From Fagopyrum homotropicum (Eukaryota > Streptophyta > Magnoliopsida > Caryophyllales > Polygonaceae), in the NCBI GenBank assembly GCA_033239125.1, contig BSWB01000003.1:106412320-106476319 (forward strand): a stretch of 64,000 bases of DNA, in the 5' to 3' direction. Shown here one piece after another: positions 11,914 to 23,115 of this stretch. Positions within the stretch are counted from its first letter, which is position 1. Each line of letters opens with the position of its first letter. The position numbers were made by a program, and so were the translations under genes. Below the pieces are notes generated by a model. The model saw only the letters and a list, made by a program, of their open reading frames with translations, ran no database searches and had not been told where the DNA came from.

Positions 11914-13170
11914 AAAGGTTCTAAGGAGCTTACCTAAAGCTAAGTGGGGAACAAAAATGACTGCAGTCGAAGAAGCTCAAAATCTCTCAACACTTCCTCT
12001 TGATGACCTACTTGGAAAACTTATCACACACGAGATGGTTCTTGGTGAAGAAGATAGAGAACTTCCATCCAACAAAAAGAATCTGGCACTAAGATCTAAG
12101 AAAGATGAGACACCATCAGAAGAGGAAGATAGTGATGATGAAGATGAGGAAGATCCATTTGCCTTGATCTCTAGGGGTCTCGCGAAGATTCTTCAGGTGA
12201 AGAAACAGTTTGCAAACAACAAAGAATAACCGCAAACATCAAGACCTCGAGGTTAGTTTTCTAACTCTGACAAGAAAACTAATGTTCTGACTTGTTTTGA
12301 ATGTGGTAAAACAGATCATCTTGTAAAGGATTGTCCACAAAAGAAGAGGAACAACTTTAGGAAGAGTGATCGAAAGAAGAAAGCTATGGTAGCTTCATGG
12401 AGTAATTCAGATTCCACAAATGAATATGAAGACGAAAAAGAACAAGCAAACCTTTGTCTAATGGCCGATCATGAAGAATATTCAGATCACTACGTTGATA
12501 ATGTGGTAAGTATCATTTTGTCCCAACCTGAAACTGATCTCGTGCAATTACTTAAAGACATAATCATATGTGATAAAGAACATAGGGTAAGGATAAGTTC
12601 CTTGAGAGAAAAGCTTCTCAAAAAAGAGAAAAGGTTAAGTGATATAAGGTTAAGTGATATGTCTCTAGAGATTGAAATTCTTAACACTGAAAAGTTAGAC
12701 CTTGATATCAATATCAAGGCCTTGAAATCAGAAAACGCGATTCTCAAGGGCAACCTCTCTTCTCTCTATCGAGAATATATCGATCTAGAGAAACTAAAGG
12801 TTGATCTAACTGTGACGTGTCAAGACCAGAAGGCTGCACTTATTCAATTCACTCGTTTGAAAGCAAACCTCGAAAGGATGATGGGTGAGCAACAATCTTC
12901 CCTTAATAAAAATGGCATAGGTTATCATGTCAGTTTTCCCTGAAAAACCACTACCACTTTTGTCAAAGCTAAAGGAAGTATTCATATACCCACATGTTTC
13001 TATTGTTGTAAAAAAGGTCATGTAAAGTCAACATGTTCATATAGAATAAATGATCCTTACATCATTAGAAACACTTATCCTCTATGTCTAAGGAAACAAG
13101 TTAAGCAAATTTGGGTTCCTAAAGGTACCAGACCACCAAACATGATTAAGCCTGAATATGGACCAAAATA
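11914..13170 (+). pseudogene. Element B gag, C-terminal part with zinc knuckles and coiled coil
   Basis: Continues the gag frame after the solo LTR: a helical region (EEAQNLSTLPLDDLLGKLI), an acidic stretch (EEEDSDDEDEEDP), a CCHC knuckle CFECGKTDHLVKDC (12293-12334), a long charged coiled-coil-like region (about 12560-12880, rich in Leu/Lys/Glu), and a second knuckle CFYCCKKGHVKSTC near 12997. Stops at 12227, near 12270 and near 12941 interrupt it. The knuckles bind element RNA during packaging. Two knuckles around a coiled coil fit SIRE-type gag. Confidence 0.8.
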
Positions 13171-13176
13171 TGTCAT

Positions 13177-14756
13177 TTGGTCGACCCGGAAAGGTTGATG
13201 TTTGCTGTTTTGCATGATATCACCAAGGTAAAGGAGCATAAATGGATATTAGATAGTGGTTGCTTACGACATATGAGTGGAAAAAGCTCATTTTTCTCAT
13301 ATCTAAAGAAGCAATTATTTGGAATCATTACGCTTGGTGATAAAGAGAAGTGTGACATTATTAGCATTGGTAAAATTTGTTATAATTCATCTAACTTTAT
13401 TGATGATGTATATCTTGTTGACGGTTTGAAGTATAAGTTGCTTAGTATTTCTCAAATATGTGATAAAGGCAACAAGGTAATTTTTTATTCAGAAAAATGT
13501 GAAGTTCAAGATAAGAAATCGGGTGATATTATGCTTACAGCTCCTAGATGTAACAATGTTTATTCTATGAGTACTAACCAAGTTTCAGGAACTAAGCTTA
13601 AGTGTCTCAAGGCCTTGACTGACGATCTAAGGCTTTGGCATAGAAGACTTGGTCACGTAAGCATGCATACAATGCATAAGTTAGTTTCAAAGGATTTGTT
13701 ATATGGCTTACCAAACCTAAACTTCAAGGTAGATAAACTATGTAAAGCTTGTACACAAGGTAAACAAACAAGAGGTTCATTCAAACCAAAGAAGGTTGTA
13801 AGTTCTTCTCGACCCATTGAGCTTTTACATATGGATCTTTGTGGTCCTATGCGTGTCAAATCTCCCAAAGGTAAACAATACATCCTTGTCATTATGGATG
13901 ATTTTTCTCGTTTTACATGGATATCATTCTTACGGGAAAAATATGAATCATTGTTTGAATTTTCAAAATTGTATAAGGAGTTGCAAACTTTGAAAAACCT
14001 ACCTATCGTTTCTATAAGAAGTGATCATGGTAGAGAATTTAATCAACTAAAGTTTGATTTGTTTTGTGCAAAATATCGTATTTCACACAACTTTTCAGCC
14101 CTAGAACTCCTCAAGAAAACGGGGTTGTGGAACGTAAGAACTGCATTTAGAAAATAGTTTGTCAAAACATTATTGAGCTGAAGTAGTAAACAATGCTAAC
14201 TACATCTTGAATAGATGTTTAATCCGCCCTATTCTAAAAAAGACTCCTTACGAACTCTTTTAGGGCAGAAAACCTAACATTTCCTATTTTAAACCCTTTG
14301 GATGTACATGTTTTGTCCATAACAATGGCAAAGATAACCTTGGTAAATTTGATGCGCATAGTGACAAAGAAACATTCATTGGATATGCTTCAAATAGCAA
14401 AGCTTATCGTGTTTATAATAAACGTACCAAAATCGTTGAGGAAAGTATCCATGTCATATTTGATGAAAGCAATGATGGTACTCTAAGTGAAAGTTTTGCA
14501 GATCTTAATCTGAATCAACATGAAGATAACAATTCTGATGGAGAAGAAGATCCTAAGACTCAAGAAAAGAATATGCAAGAAAAGATTCAAAATACCGGAG
14601 AACAATCTCAAGACCTTGAAACGCATCTTCAAGACCTTGAAACAGAAAATTGTGATGTCAAAACTCCGTTTCAAGGCCTTGAAACCAACTTCAAGGCCTT
14701 GATATAGGATCCAAGGGCAACACTCCAGTGGTACCTTAATCCAGTCAAGCATATGA
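13177..14756 (+). pseudogene. Element B pol: protease and integrase
   Basis: Aspartic protease active site WILDSGCLRHMSG near 13240 (D-S-G), then the GAG-pre-integrase zinc domain LWHRRLGHVSMHTMHKL with CKACTQGKQ (13630-13760), then the integrase core with DLCGPM and IRSDHGREF. Just after 14090 a one-base loss shifts the frame; the third catalytic acid (ENGVVERKN) is in the next frame. The linker after the integrase core contains several CAAGGCCTTGAAA motifs, including an exact 16-bp palindrome at 14669-14684. The gene is cut at 14761 by a solo LTR and resumes at 16253. Confidence 0.85.
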
Positions 14757-14761
14757 ACCCC

Positions 14762-16252
14762 TGATAGGTGATGGAATCACTATCATTTAGGGTAGTTTTT
14801 AGAGTCTTTTTATTGCATTAGTGTCGGTTTATGCTACTAACTCCTTGGTCCAGAAGAAGAAGATCAAAAGAAGCTAAGGAAGGAGTTATAAGCACTTAGG
14901 AGTAAAGATCGATCAAGAAGCAAAGTTTCTGATGCTCCACCGCCCACGCGGGCCCTTGCAGCCGCCCCAGCGGGTCACACTTCCCACTGAAGCACTCCCA
15001 GCATATTCACCAGTGCCGGCCAAGATGCAGAACACCGCCACTACACCACCCATCGGCGCCCCTACGGTGACTTGCCCGGACAAGACGAAGGCCAACTCCC
15101 CTGCGCCTCCCACTGCGCCCTGCCTGCGCCCCGCCTTGGGAGCTGGAAGGCGAAGAATCTGTGTCACCGCCCCTGCGTTGGCCTTGAGGCGCCCCTGCGC
15201 CTTAACATCAGAAACGTCAGGAAGGCAAAAGGTCAGACGTTGAAGTGCATTAAAGATCCGCCCCAGCGGAGATGTGTACCGCCCCAACGGTTATGAAGAA
15301 GATCAACTGATTCTGCCTAAACCGCCCTATGGGTCCTGAAGGTCGCCCTTGCGGTGTAACGCCAGAAGCTTTACTCCGGCTGTTTGGTTGTTTTAGGCCG
15401 GTTATTTACTCCTAATTAAGTGTCTTTTATAGTATAAATAGTCCATGGCTGATTGCTAGAATCATGGATACTTTTCCCCACAAAATCCACTTTTAGACTT
15501 GAGTTTTCCATTGTAATGAGTTGCTAACTCCCTTACTACATTGGGTTGGTTTGAAGCTGCTTTGTTACTTTGGTTGTAAGTCCTTTTAATATAAGTTTTT
15601 ATTCAGTAATGCTTTGTGTTTCCTTGATCTCCATTGTTTAATTGCGTGTTAATTATTACTTGAGATTGATCACCTTAGGTTCTAAAGTGCATGTAAACAA
15701 CTAGGATTAATAAGTTCCGGATTCGGGTCTTTAATCTAGTAGCAACTTTAAGTAATAACGGGTTGTAATTACTTAAAGAAAAGGAACACAAATATAAAGA
15801 TAAGTTTAACGGTTTTAATCTTCTCTTTATATCCCTTTGTCTTTGTTTGAATGCTAACTTATTATTTGTTCTTGTAGGTTTACGGAACTTTAATAGGTTA
15901 AGTTGTGTTTATGCCGGTTGGCTCAACACATATGTATGATCGAGACGGGAGATTACTTAAAAACTTGAAAAAGGAATACACCAAAGTAGCAATTGCATGC
16001 TTAGAATCAACCTAGTGTAGATTCACCCATTATTGTCTTACTTGTCGTATTCATCGTTTTCATAAGTTTTTGTGCATCAATTCAACCAACCCCCCCCCCC
16101 TTGAGTCACTTGTAATTATAATCAATAATTGCATCTAAAACACCTCAACTCTCTTGGGTTCGACCCTTACTTACTCACTATACTTGTTCTTAGTGCTAAG
16201 TCGGGATTTACTTTTGATTGGGTATAGACGACCATTGAAATACCATCGGTCA
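14762..16252 (+). mobile_element. GC-rich solo LTR in B pol (1491 bp)
   Basis: Starts TGATAGGTGATGG and ends CATCGGTCA; flanked by ACCCC (14757-14761) and GCCCC (16253-16257), a 5-bp duplication with one mismatch. The pol frame of B reads through correctly when the LTR and one duplicate are removed. The last part has a GGGTTCGACCC block, typical of gypsy LTR ends. From 14935 to 15360 it is unusually GC-rich and carries about nine CCGCCCC..GCGG-type motifs. The first 115 bp recur on the minus strand at 29935-30049. Confidence 0.82.
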
Positions 16253-17946
16253 GCCCCAATCTTCAAGATCTGTTCCATCCTACAAATGAAGGAAATTTCA
16301 ATATTCTTCATACCATCCACAAGAGAATGTGATCTCAGATCCAAAGGCATGAGTTCAAACTCGATCCAATGTTAACAACCTATCTGCATTCTCGGTGTTC
16401 TTGTCTCTTATTGAGCCCAAGAATTATATTTAAGCTCTTCAAGAACCCGACTGGATCATTACCATGCAAAATGAGCTAAATGAGTTTGAGAGAAACAAGG
16501 TTTGGACTCTCACATCAAGACCGAAGCATCAATCCGTCATCGGCACGAAATGGGTCTTTCGAAACAAGTTGGATGAAAATGGAAAAGTCATTCGAAATAA
16601 AGCACGACTTGTAGCTCAAGGCTATAACAAAGAAAAAGGTATTGATTATGAGGAGACCTTTGCTACGGTTGCCAGGTTAGTAGTCATACGTATGCTACTT
16701 GCTTTTGCATCTTTCATGAGCATACAGCTATTTCAAATGGATATAAAATGTGTTTTTCTAAACAGCTTCTTAGAAGAAGAAGTCTACGTTGCTCAACCTT
16801 CTGGTTGAAAATGATGAATTTTTTGATCATGTTTTTAAATTAGACAAAGCTCTTTATGGTCTTAAGCAAGCTCCTCGAGATTGGTATGAAAGATTGTCAA
16901 AGTATCTTCTTGAAAACAATTTCAAAAGAGGTTTGATTGACAAAATTTTATTTATCAAAACCAGAGGCAACGATATTTTAGTAGTACAAATCTATGTTGA
17001 TGATATATTATTCGGTGTTACTAACAATTCTTTATGCAAAGAATTTTCAGATATTATGTGTAGGGAATTCGAAATGATCTTAATGGGAGAATTAAATTTC
17101 TTTCTTAGACATCAAGTTACACAAGCAAAGAAAGGAATTTTTCTCAATCAAAGCAGATATACCAAGGACTCGCTTAAGAAGTATAAGATGGATCAATCCA
17201 AGGTCGCAAAAAATCCTATGAGTTCTACACTTTCATTTGACCATGACAAAGATGGTAAAATTGTTGTACAAAAGGAGTATTGAGGTATGATCGGTTCTTT
17301 GTTATGTCTAACCGCTAGTCAACCTGACATTATGTTTAGCGTGTGCATGTGTGCAAGATTTCAAGCTGATACTAAAGAGTCGCACTTGATAGCTGTGAAA
17401 AGGATATTTCGGTATCTCAATGGCACTAAAGATTTAGGGTTATGGTACCCACGTCAAAGCTCATTTCACCTTGTTGGTTATTCAGATTCAGACTTTGCAG
17501 GCTATAAGGTCGATAGAAAAAGCACTTCTGGATGTTGCCAATTCTTAGGGTCATCCCTAATCAGTTAGCACTCCAAGAAGCAAAACTCTATCGCCCTATC
17601 CACAGGTGAAGCAGAATACATAGTTGCGGGAGCCTGTTGTGCACAAATTCTATGGATAGCTCAACAACTTCGTGATCTTGGCTTTGATTTGAAAGGTACC
17701 CCGATTAAATGTGATAATACTAGTGATATTTCGATTACTAAAAATCTTGTGCAACATTCAAGGACAAAACATATCGATGTAAGGCATCACTTCATACGTG
17801 ATCATGTTGAGAAAGGTGATGTTTCGATTTCTTTTATATCAATTGACTTGCAACTTGTAGATATCTTTACTAAGCCTCTACATGAAGATCAATTCAATTT
17901 TATTAGATTAGAGTTTGGTATGTTGAACAAGGAAGCATTAACGTAG
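16253..17946 (+). pseudogene. Element B pol: reverse transcriptase and RNase H
   Basis: Continues pol: a linker with SLIEPKNYI, then RT blocks QNELNEFERNKVW, GTKWVFRNKLDENG, ARLVAQGYNKEKGIDYEETFA, FQMDIKCVFLNSFLEEEVY, KALYGLKQAPRDWYERL and IYVDDILFG (catalytic Y-V-D-D near 16995). RNase H follows: YSDSDFAGYKVDRKSTSG and STGEAEYI, ending with HSRTKHIDVRHHFIRDHV and DIFTKPL before the stop at 17944-17946. A frameshift near 16795, a stop at 17281 and a TAG at 17566 break it. It would copy RNA into DNA in the particle; this copy is inactive. Confidence 0.87.
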
Positions 17947-18367
17947 GGGGAGTAAATCGTTTTATTTTCTCCTTCGTATGTAGCCCACTTTTTAATTTCA
18001 AGGGCCATGAAATACAATTCAAGGGCCTTGAAATGGAATTCAAGGGCAATATTAAATATCACGGATCTATTTAGTGGTTAATATCTTTTAGATATTATGA
18101 TCTCTAAATAATTTTAAAGAAGGATTTCTAAAATGATTTCAAAAGCCTTTATTTTCAGATTCAAAGAATTTTAAAAAGTGGTTACAAAATTTATGGATAG
18201 AATTCTAATCTAAATCGGTTCTCTCAAGATTTTGATTCTCCCAAGATCCTAGTGAACCGGTGATGATGTGACTTCTTCCCGTAAATACCACCTCTCTCCT
18301 TTCTTTATTTCTTCCACTTCAACTTCTCTTTGCAAACCCTCTACTTTACTCTTTCATTTACAAACGC
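17947..18367 (+). other. Element B region between pol and the third ORF; no gene
   Basis: AT-rich spacer with three near-palindromic CAAGGGCCTTGAAA-type motifs close to 18000-18045. It ends at the insertion site of element C (AACGC at 18363-18367) and continues at 29593 toward the third ORF. Confidence 0.7.
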
Positions 18368-20198
18368 TGATAACACGATTTATGACTTAGGTTTAGGTAA
18401 TCATTTAGATAGAATTCTCGCTCATTCATGCATGGTTTAGCACTTGTTCGCGACGTTTGCACTCAATTCACGTATTATGTCGAGATAGACCTCTACACGG
18501 ACTTGTGCATTGCTTTGTAGGTGTTTCGGGAGATTTAGGAGCTAAAACGATACGTTTGAGGATCGTTCATCAAGATGACACACCCTCGGACCCATTAGGA
18601 TGCAAGCTAAAGGTTAGGGAGGACTCATGGAACCTTGCCAACACAAGCCATGCACCAAATCGAAGCTTAATGATCAAAGGCAAAGCTGAAGCACAAGATC
18701 ACGGTTCACTGACACTCCACGGCCGTGGAATTGCCCGTGGTTTTTGCCAGGTTTTCGTGACAACTGTGCCACGATCTCTTGGCCAGATCTTGCAAAGTTG
18801 TAGTATAAAAGTGGTCTTGCATTGGCTGAGAGGATCATCTTGGAGCAGCTCTCCATTATCCACTATCATCTAATCAAAATACTCTCTCAACAAGAAGATT
18901 CTTGGAAGAAGGAGGTAGAAGGAAACCACCATTGGAGAAGAGCTTCATTGGAGAAGAAGAAGAGCACACCATTGATAGATTAACATAGGCTTGTAGTGAA
19001 GGATTTCGGAATCAATTTCTAGAGTTGTATGAACCATTTGAACCTTCTTTAAGAAGGGTTGTGAGTCACTCTAATTCCACTTTCAGCTTGGTTTTGTTTA
19101 CTTAACTTGTTCATCTATTTCTCTTCATTATCTTACAAATGGAAGCCATGATTTTATGTTTGATGATTTTGATTGCTATGATGCATGTTGTAGGCTAAAT
19201 AGATGTGATTCTAGGGTAAGGAAGGAATGGTTATGGCTAGGACTATGATAGGATGGATTTAGATCAACCTTTGGATGACTCGTGTGCTTGAACGTAGCCT
19301 CTGTTAGGATCCACGGTTTGTTCTTGCCAAACCACGGCCGTGGACTTGGTAGAACAACCCGTGATCTTCCGTGGTTCGATGGATCTAGTTTTAGATTGTT
19401 AGAATGTTGAAATCCTAAGTGTTTGTTAAGTTAAAACTACCCTAGGGGAACCTAGTGTTAGCAACTAAGTGTTAGGAGAGACTTGCTCGGTAATCCTTGC
19501 TCTTAGATTCCAAAGATCACAAACCCTAGGTAGTGGTGAGCCTCATAAGCCGCCATTGGACTAAGTGTGCTAGATAGTTGCTTAGAACTAACCCTTTCGA
19601 GACTTACCCGGTAAGGATAGGTTAGATCTGTAGGCGACAATCCGGTTTGTGTAGAATTCCATCCCTTAGGTTCTTAGAGACTTACCCGGTAATGAGACCT
19701 TAGGAATGGACTAGTGGACCATGAGACCTACCCGGTAATTGATCCCAATCTAGAAATGCTTACTCCCAACATATCATAGTTAATCCAAGGAATGTTTAGA
19801 TAGCTTGAGTCTATGCCATAACCGGACTTTCCAACCCCTAGAATCCGCTTTCCTCTATTTGATCATATCTTGTGTTTGTCTTGTTTGCTTGCGTTGATTT
19901 GTTAGCATAGTTGATTGTTTATTCCGCATGATTTGTGATCCTTGATTGATCACCTAAAAACCTCCCAAAAACATTGAGATTTTCATTTCTTTATTTCCTT
20001 CTCTTTTCTTGAACTAGATTTTCACTAGACTTGATCATAAATCGAATCAATCTCACCTTAGTCTTTGTGTTCGACCTCGGAATACTATCCCTACTACAAA
20101 CGTCCCGTACACTGCGGGTTTCGCTAGGAGTTAGGATAAATATAACGAGTATAAATTTAAAGCTTATTGCGATTCACACACACATCCTGAGCGTAACA
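18368..20198 (+). repeat. 5' LTR of element C (1831 bp)
   Basis: Starts TGATAACACGATTTATG and ends CTGAGCGTAACA. It has two exact CCACGGCCGTGG palindromes (18717-18728, 19332-19343) and four iterations of a GAGACTTACCCGGTAA-like motif (19478-19493, 19599-19614, 19677-19692, 19723-19738). The CGTACACTGCGGGTTTCGC block near 20105 is shared with the other Athila-like LTRs. Confidence 0.95.
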
Positions 20199-20204
20199 AG
20201 TTTT

Positions 20205-20222
20205 TGGCACCGTTGCCGGGGA
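20205..20222 (+). other. Primer binding site of element C (tRNA-Asp)
   Basis: TGGCACCGTTGCCGGGGA, one mismatch (A for G at position 5) from the perfect tRNA-Asp complement seen in elements A and D; it starts seven bases after the LTR. Confidence 0.88.
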
Positions 20223-20436
20223 CTAGGTCTAGATTGAGTCTATTTTGTGATTGTTTGTTAGTGTAGATCTTTCTTGTTGCTTTTGATCTCTTTTTGGTTT
20301 GTGTCTTTGCTTTTCAGGACATCTCTTACTCTTTAGGTGTATGTGAAGGTCTCGTGGCAAGGATTTAGCTCCATTCGATCCCGAACCAGAGAAAACCCTT
20401 AGATCTAGATCCAAGAGCATTAAAAAGGGAAAAGAG

Positions 20437-22989
20437 ATGGCCGGAAGAGACCTCCAAGCTGAGTTAGATGAGGCTTTAGAGCAAATTAGGATAAGGGATG
20501 AAGCTTTGGAGAATGAAAGGAGACTTGCCAATGAGAGGCAAGAGGCAACTAGGAGGGAGATTGAGGAGATTAGGCAAGCTCTTGTGCAAAGAGAGCTTAA
20601 CCGTCAACAACCTCCTCCACCTCCACCACAACCGCAGCCGGCGGCGGTGAATATTAGGGTTGTGCCCATTGCTATGGAAGAGCCACAAACGTTGGGGCAA
20701 CGTATGGATCCGGCACAAAGAGCACACTGTCCGGGTGTGAACTTAGGAGATCCCGCAGCCCATGATTACGAACTCCGCCCTCAAGTTCTACAAATGATCC
20801 GGCATAATCAATTTGGAGGGATGGAAGGAGAGTCTCCTCATCAACACTTGATGAATTATGAGATCTTGATAGAGACTCTTAGGCCGCCAAGATTGGAAAG
20901 CAACAATCATAAGCTTAGGGCTTTTTCCTTCTCTCTTAAGGATAAAGCCTTGGCTTGGTATCAATCTATTCCACAAGGGCGAGTTGGTACTTGGGAGGAG
21001 ATGACCACCGAGTTTTTGACTAAGTTCTTCCCACCTTCCAAGACTACCGAATTAAGAGGGAAGATCAATGCCTTCGTGATGAAAGATAGAGAGAGTTTAT
21101 TCAAGTCTTGGGAGAGGTTCAAAGATCTGCTCCTAGATTGTCCACACCATGGCATACCGAAAATTGAGCTATTGGAGATCTACTTCAAGGGACTTGATGA
21201 AGATAGCCAATTTAAGCTTCAATCTCTTTCCGGTGGGACTTTCATGGAGAAGCATGTAGATGAAGCTTGGGAGTTTGTAGAGAAGCAAGCTCTAGTGATT
21301 GAGAAATACTCTCATAGGAAGAGTGAAGGGAGAAAGGCGGGAGCATATGAGGTGAGTGAGGTCACCATGAGCAATTTCAAGCTTGATGCCATCAACAACG
21401 AGCTAAAGTCCTTGAGGGAGTTGTGTGCTACAACTTTGAAGAACCAAGCAACTCCTCAAGTGCTTCCACAAGCTAACTTATCTTCCAAGGAGGAAGATGT
21501 GAATTACATGGGAAGGGGCAACTACAATAACTACCAAGGCCCAAGGAACTTCAACAACAACCGGCAATTCAACAATTACCGGCCCAACCATAACCATCCC
21601 AGGTTTTCTTACTCTAACCCGGATGGAGCCTTGAACCCTCCCGCTTCCACAAGCTCAACTCCACCACCAAAAGCTTCACAAGAACCTCCACCCGGATTTA
21701 CTCAACCTCCAAAAGATAGAACCGAAATGATGTTTGAGCAATTGCTTGGAAGGTTGAGTGGTCTTGAGAGCACCGTGACTTCCATTTCTAAGGCTCAAAA
21801 AGTGTTGGAAGCACAAGTGTTCCAAAAGGCGGGTGAAGCCCATAGAGATCCGGGAAAGCTTCCCGGAAGGACCGAAGACAACCCAAGAGGCCAAGTGTTG
21901 GCTATTACAACAAGGAGTGGGTTGAGTATGAAAGATCCTTTTCCCAAGGAGAATGCTAAGGGGAAACAAGTGGTGATAGAGGAAGAAACTTTGCAAAGAG
22001 ATGGAGGCAAGAGCAAGGATGTTGAGCCAACTTATGTGGCACCACCTCCATACAAACCACCACTACCGTTCCCTCAATCACGAGCAAGAGCTCGCTTGGA
22101 CAATCACTTTGGTAAGTTCCTTGAACTAATGTCTAAATTGCATATTAACATTCCGTTCATGGATGCTATCTTAGGAATGCCGGCATATGGCAAGTTCTTG
22201 AAAGAGATACTCTCCAACAAAAGGAAGTTGGAGGAGTATGGGGAGATAAGAATGACCAAGAGATCCTCGGAATTTATCCAAACAATGAAGGAGGAGATGC
22301 CTCCCAAGCTAAGAGATCCGGGTTCCTTTTGTGTCCCGATTGGAGTGGGAGATGTGAAGTATGAAGCCCTTTGTGATCTTGGAGCAAGTGTAAGCATCAT
22401 ACCGCTTGCACTTTGCAACAAGGTTGGGCTAGGAGAGCCAAAACCGGTCAAGATGACCCTCTATATGGCGGACCGTTCTATCACTCATCCCGTTGGGATC
22501 TTAGAAGACATCCCGGTGCAACTAGGAGGATTCTATGTGCCAATTGATTTTGTTGTCTTGGATATTCCGGCGGACTATCCGGTTCCCATCATCTTAGGAA
22601 GACCTTTCCTAGCCACTTCCGGGTGCCTAGTGGATTGCAAGAATGGGACTCTCTCCTTCAACATTGGAGAAGAGAACATCAAGTTCAAATTATCCACAAT
22701 GATGAAAGGGCCAACCCTTGATGAGGATGTCTTCAACATAGTCGAGCAAGAAGAATCTAGAGAAGTTGTGAGCTCGATCTTGATCAAGGACCCCTTGGAG
22801 AAGGTTCTTACCTTAAGTATGATGGAGGAAGGTATTGAGGAGGCTTGCAATGAAGAGATCAAAGCCTTGGAAGCACTAGAAAAGGAGACAAGAGTTGAAG
22901 ATGAAGACCACGAAGAGGTGCTGAACAGCTGCTTGTTCCACGGTCGAGATTTGTGTTCCACGGCCGTAGAACTCTCTGGACAACTCTGA
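20437..22989 (+). CDS. Element C gag-protease (850 aa)
   Basis: One long open frame for capsid and protease. Residues 1-70 are a charged coiled-coil-like helix; a Pro-rich linker follows (about 60-75), then the motif TLGQRMDPAQ. The gag core runs from about 110 to 290 (NQFGGMEGESPHQHLMNYE, LKDKALAWYQSIP, LTKFFPPSK, SWERFKDLLLDCPHHGIPK). An Asn/Pro-rich section lies at about 360-430. The protease is at about 640-740 with active site ALCDLGASVSIIPLALC (D-L-G) and the LGRPFLAT block. No CCHC knuckle is visible. An upstream ATG near 20340 is followed at once by TGA, so 20437 is the usable start. The frame ends at TGA 22987-22989, after a translated copy of the palindrome motif. Confidence 0.9.
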   Translation: MAGRDLQAELDEALEQIRIRDEALENERRLANERQEATRREIEEIRQALVQRELNRQQPPPPPPQPQPAAVNIRVVPIAMEEPQTLGQRMDPAQRAHCPGVNLGDPAAHDYELRPQVLQMIRHNQFGGMEGESPHQHLMNYEILIETLRPPRLESNNHKLRAFSFSLKDKALAWYQSIPQGRVGTWEEMTTEFLTKFFPPSKTTELRGKINAFVMKDRESLFKSWERFKDLLLDCPHHGIPKIELLEIYFKGLDEDSQFKLQSLSGGTFMEKHVDEAWEFVEKQALVIEKYSHRKSEGRKAGAYEVSEVTMSNFKLDAINNELKSLRELCATTLKNQATPQVLPQANLSSKEEDVNYMGRGNYNNYQGPRNFNNNRQFNNYRPNHNHPRFSYSNPDGALNPPASTSSTPPPKASQEPPPGFTQPPKDRTEMMFEQLLGRLSGLESTVTSISKAQKVLEAQVFQKAGEAHRDPGKLPGRTEDNPRGQVLAITTRSGLSMKDPFPKENAKGKQVVIEEETLQRDGGKSKDVEPTYVAPPPYKPPLPFPQSRARARLDNHFGKFLELMSKLHINIPFMDAILGMPAYGKFLKEILSNKRKLEEYGEIRMTKRSSEFIQTMKEEMPPKLRDPGSFCVPIGVGDVKYEALCDLGASVSIIPLALCNKVGLGEPKPVKMTLYMADRSITHPVGILEDIPVQLGGFYVPIDFVVLDIPADYPVPIILGRPFLATSGCLVDCKNGTLSFNIGEENIKFKLSTMMKGPTLDEDVFNIVEQEESREVVSSILIKDPLEKVLTLSMMEEGIEEACNEEIKALEALEKETRVEDEDHEEVLNSCLFHGRDLCSTAVELSGQL

Positions 22990-23115
22990 GAAGCAAGCTT
23001 GGCAGCTTCCATGGCCGTGGACTTGGAGCAAACCGTGGAGTTGGCCGTGGTTTCCCCTGAATAAGCCCTTGATGATGATCAAGCTTCTAGGAGTCATGGG
23101 GAGCCTTCATTTGCT

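Noticed and set aside
14932..15296. Overlapping GC-rich open frames on both strands (74-124 codons)
   Set aside because: They lie in the motif-repeat island of a solo LTR, have no family motif, and are open only because the GC-rich repeat lacks stop codons.
18457..18873. 138-codon open frame, repeated as 153 codons at 27846-28307
   Set aside because: Both copies are inside the two LTRs of element C; the frame has no motif and is duplicated only because LTRs are.
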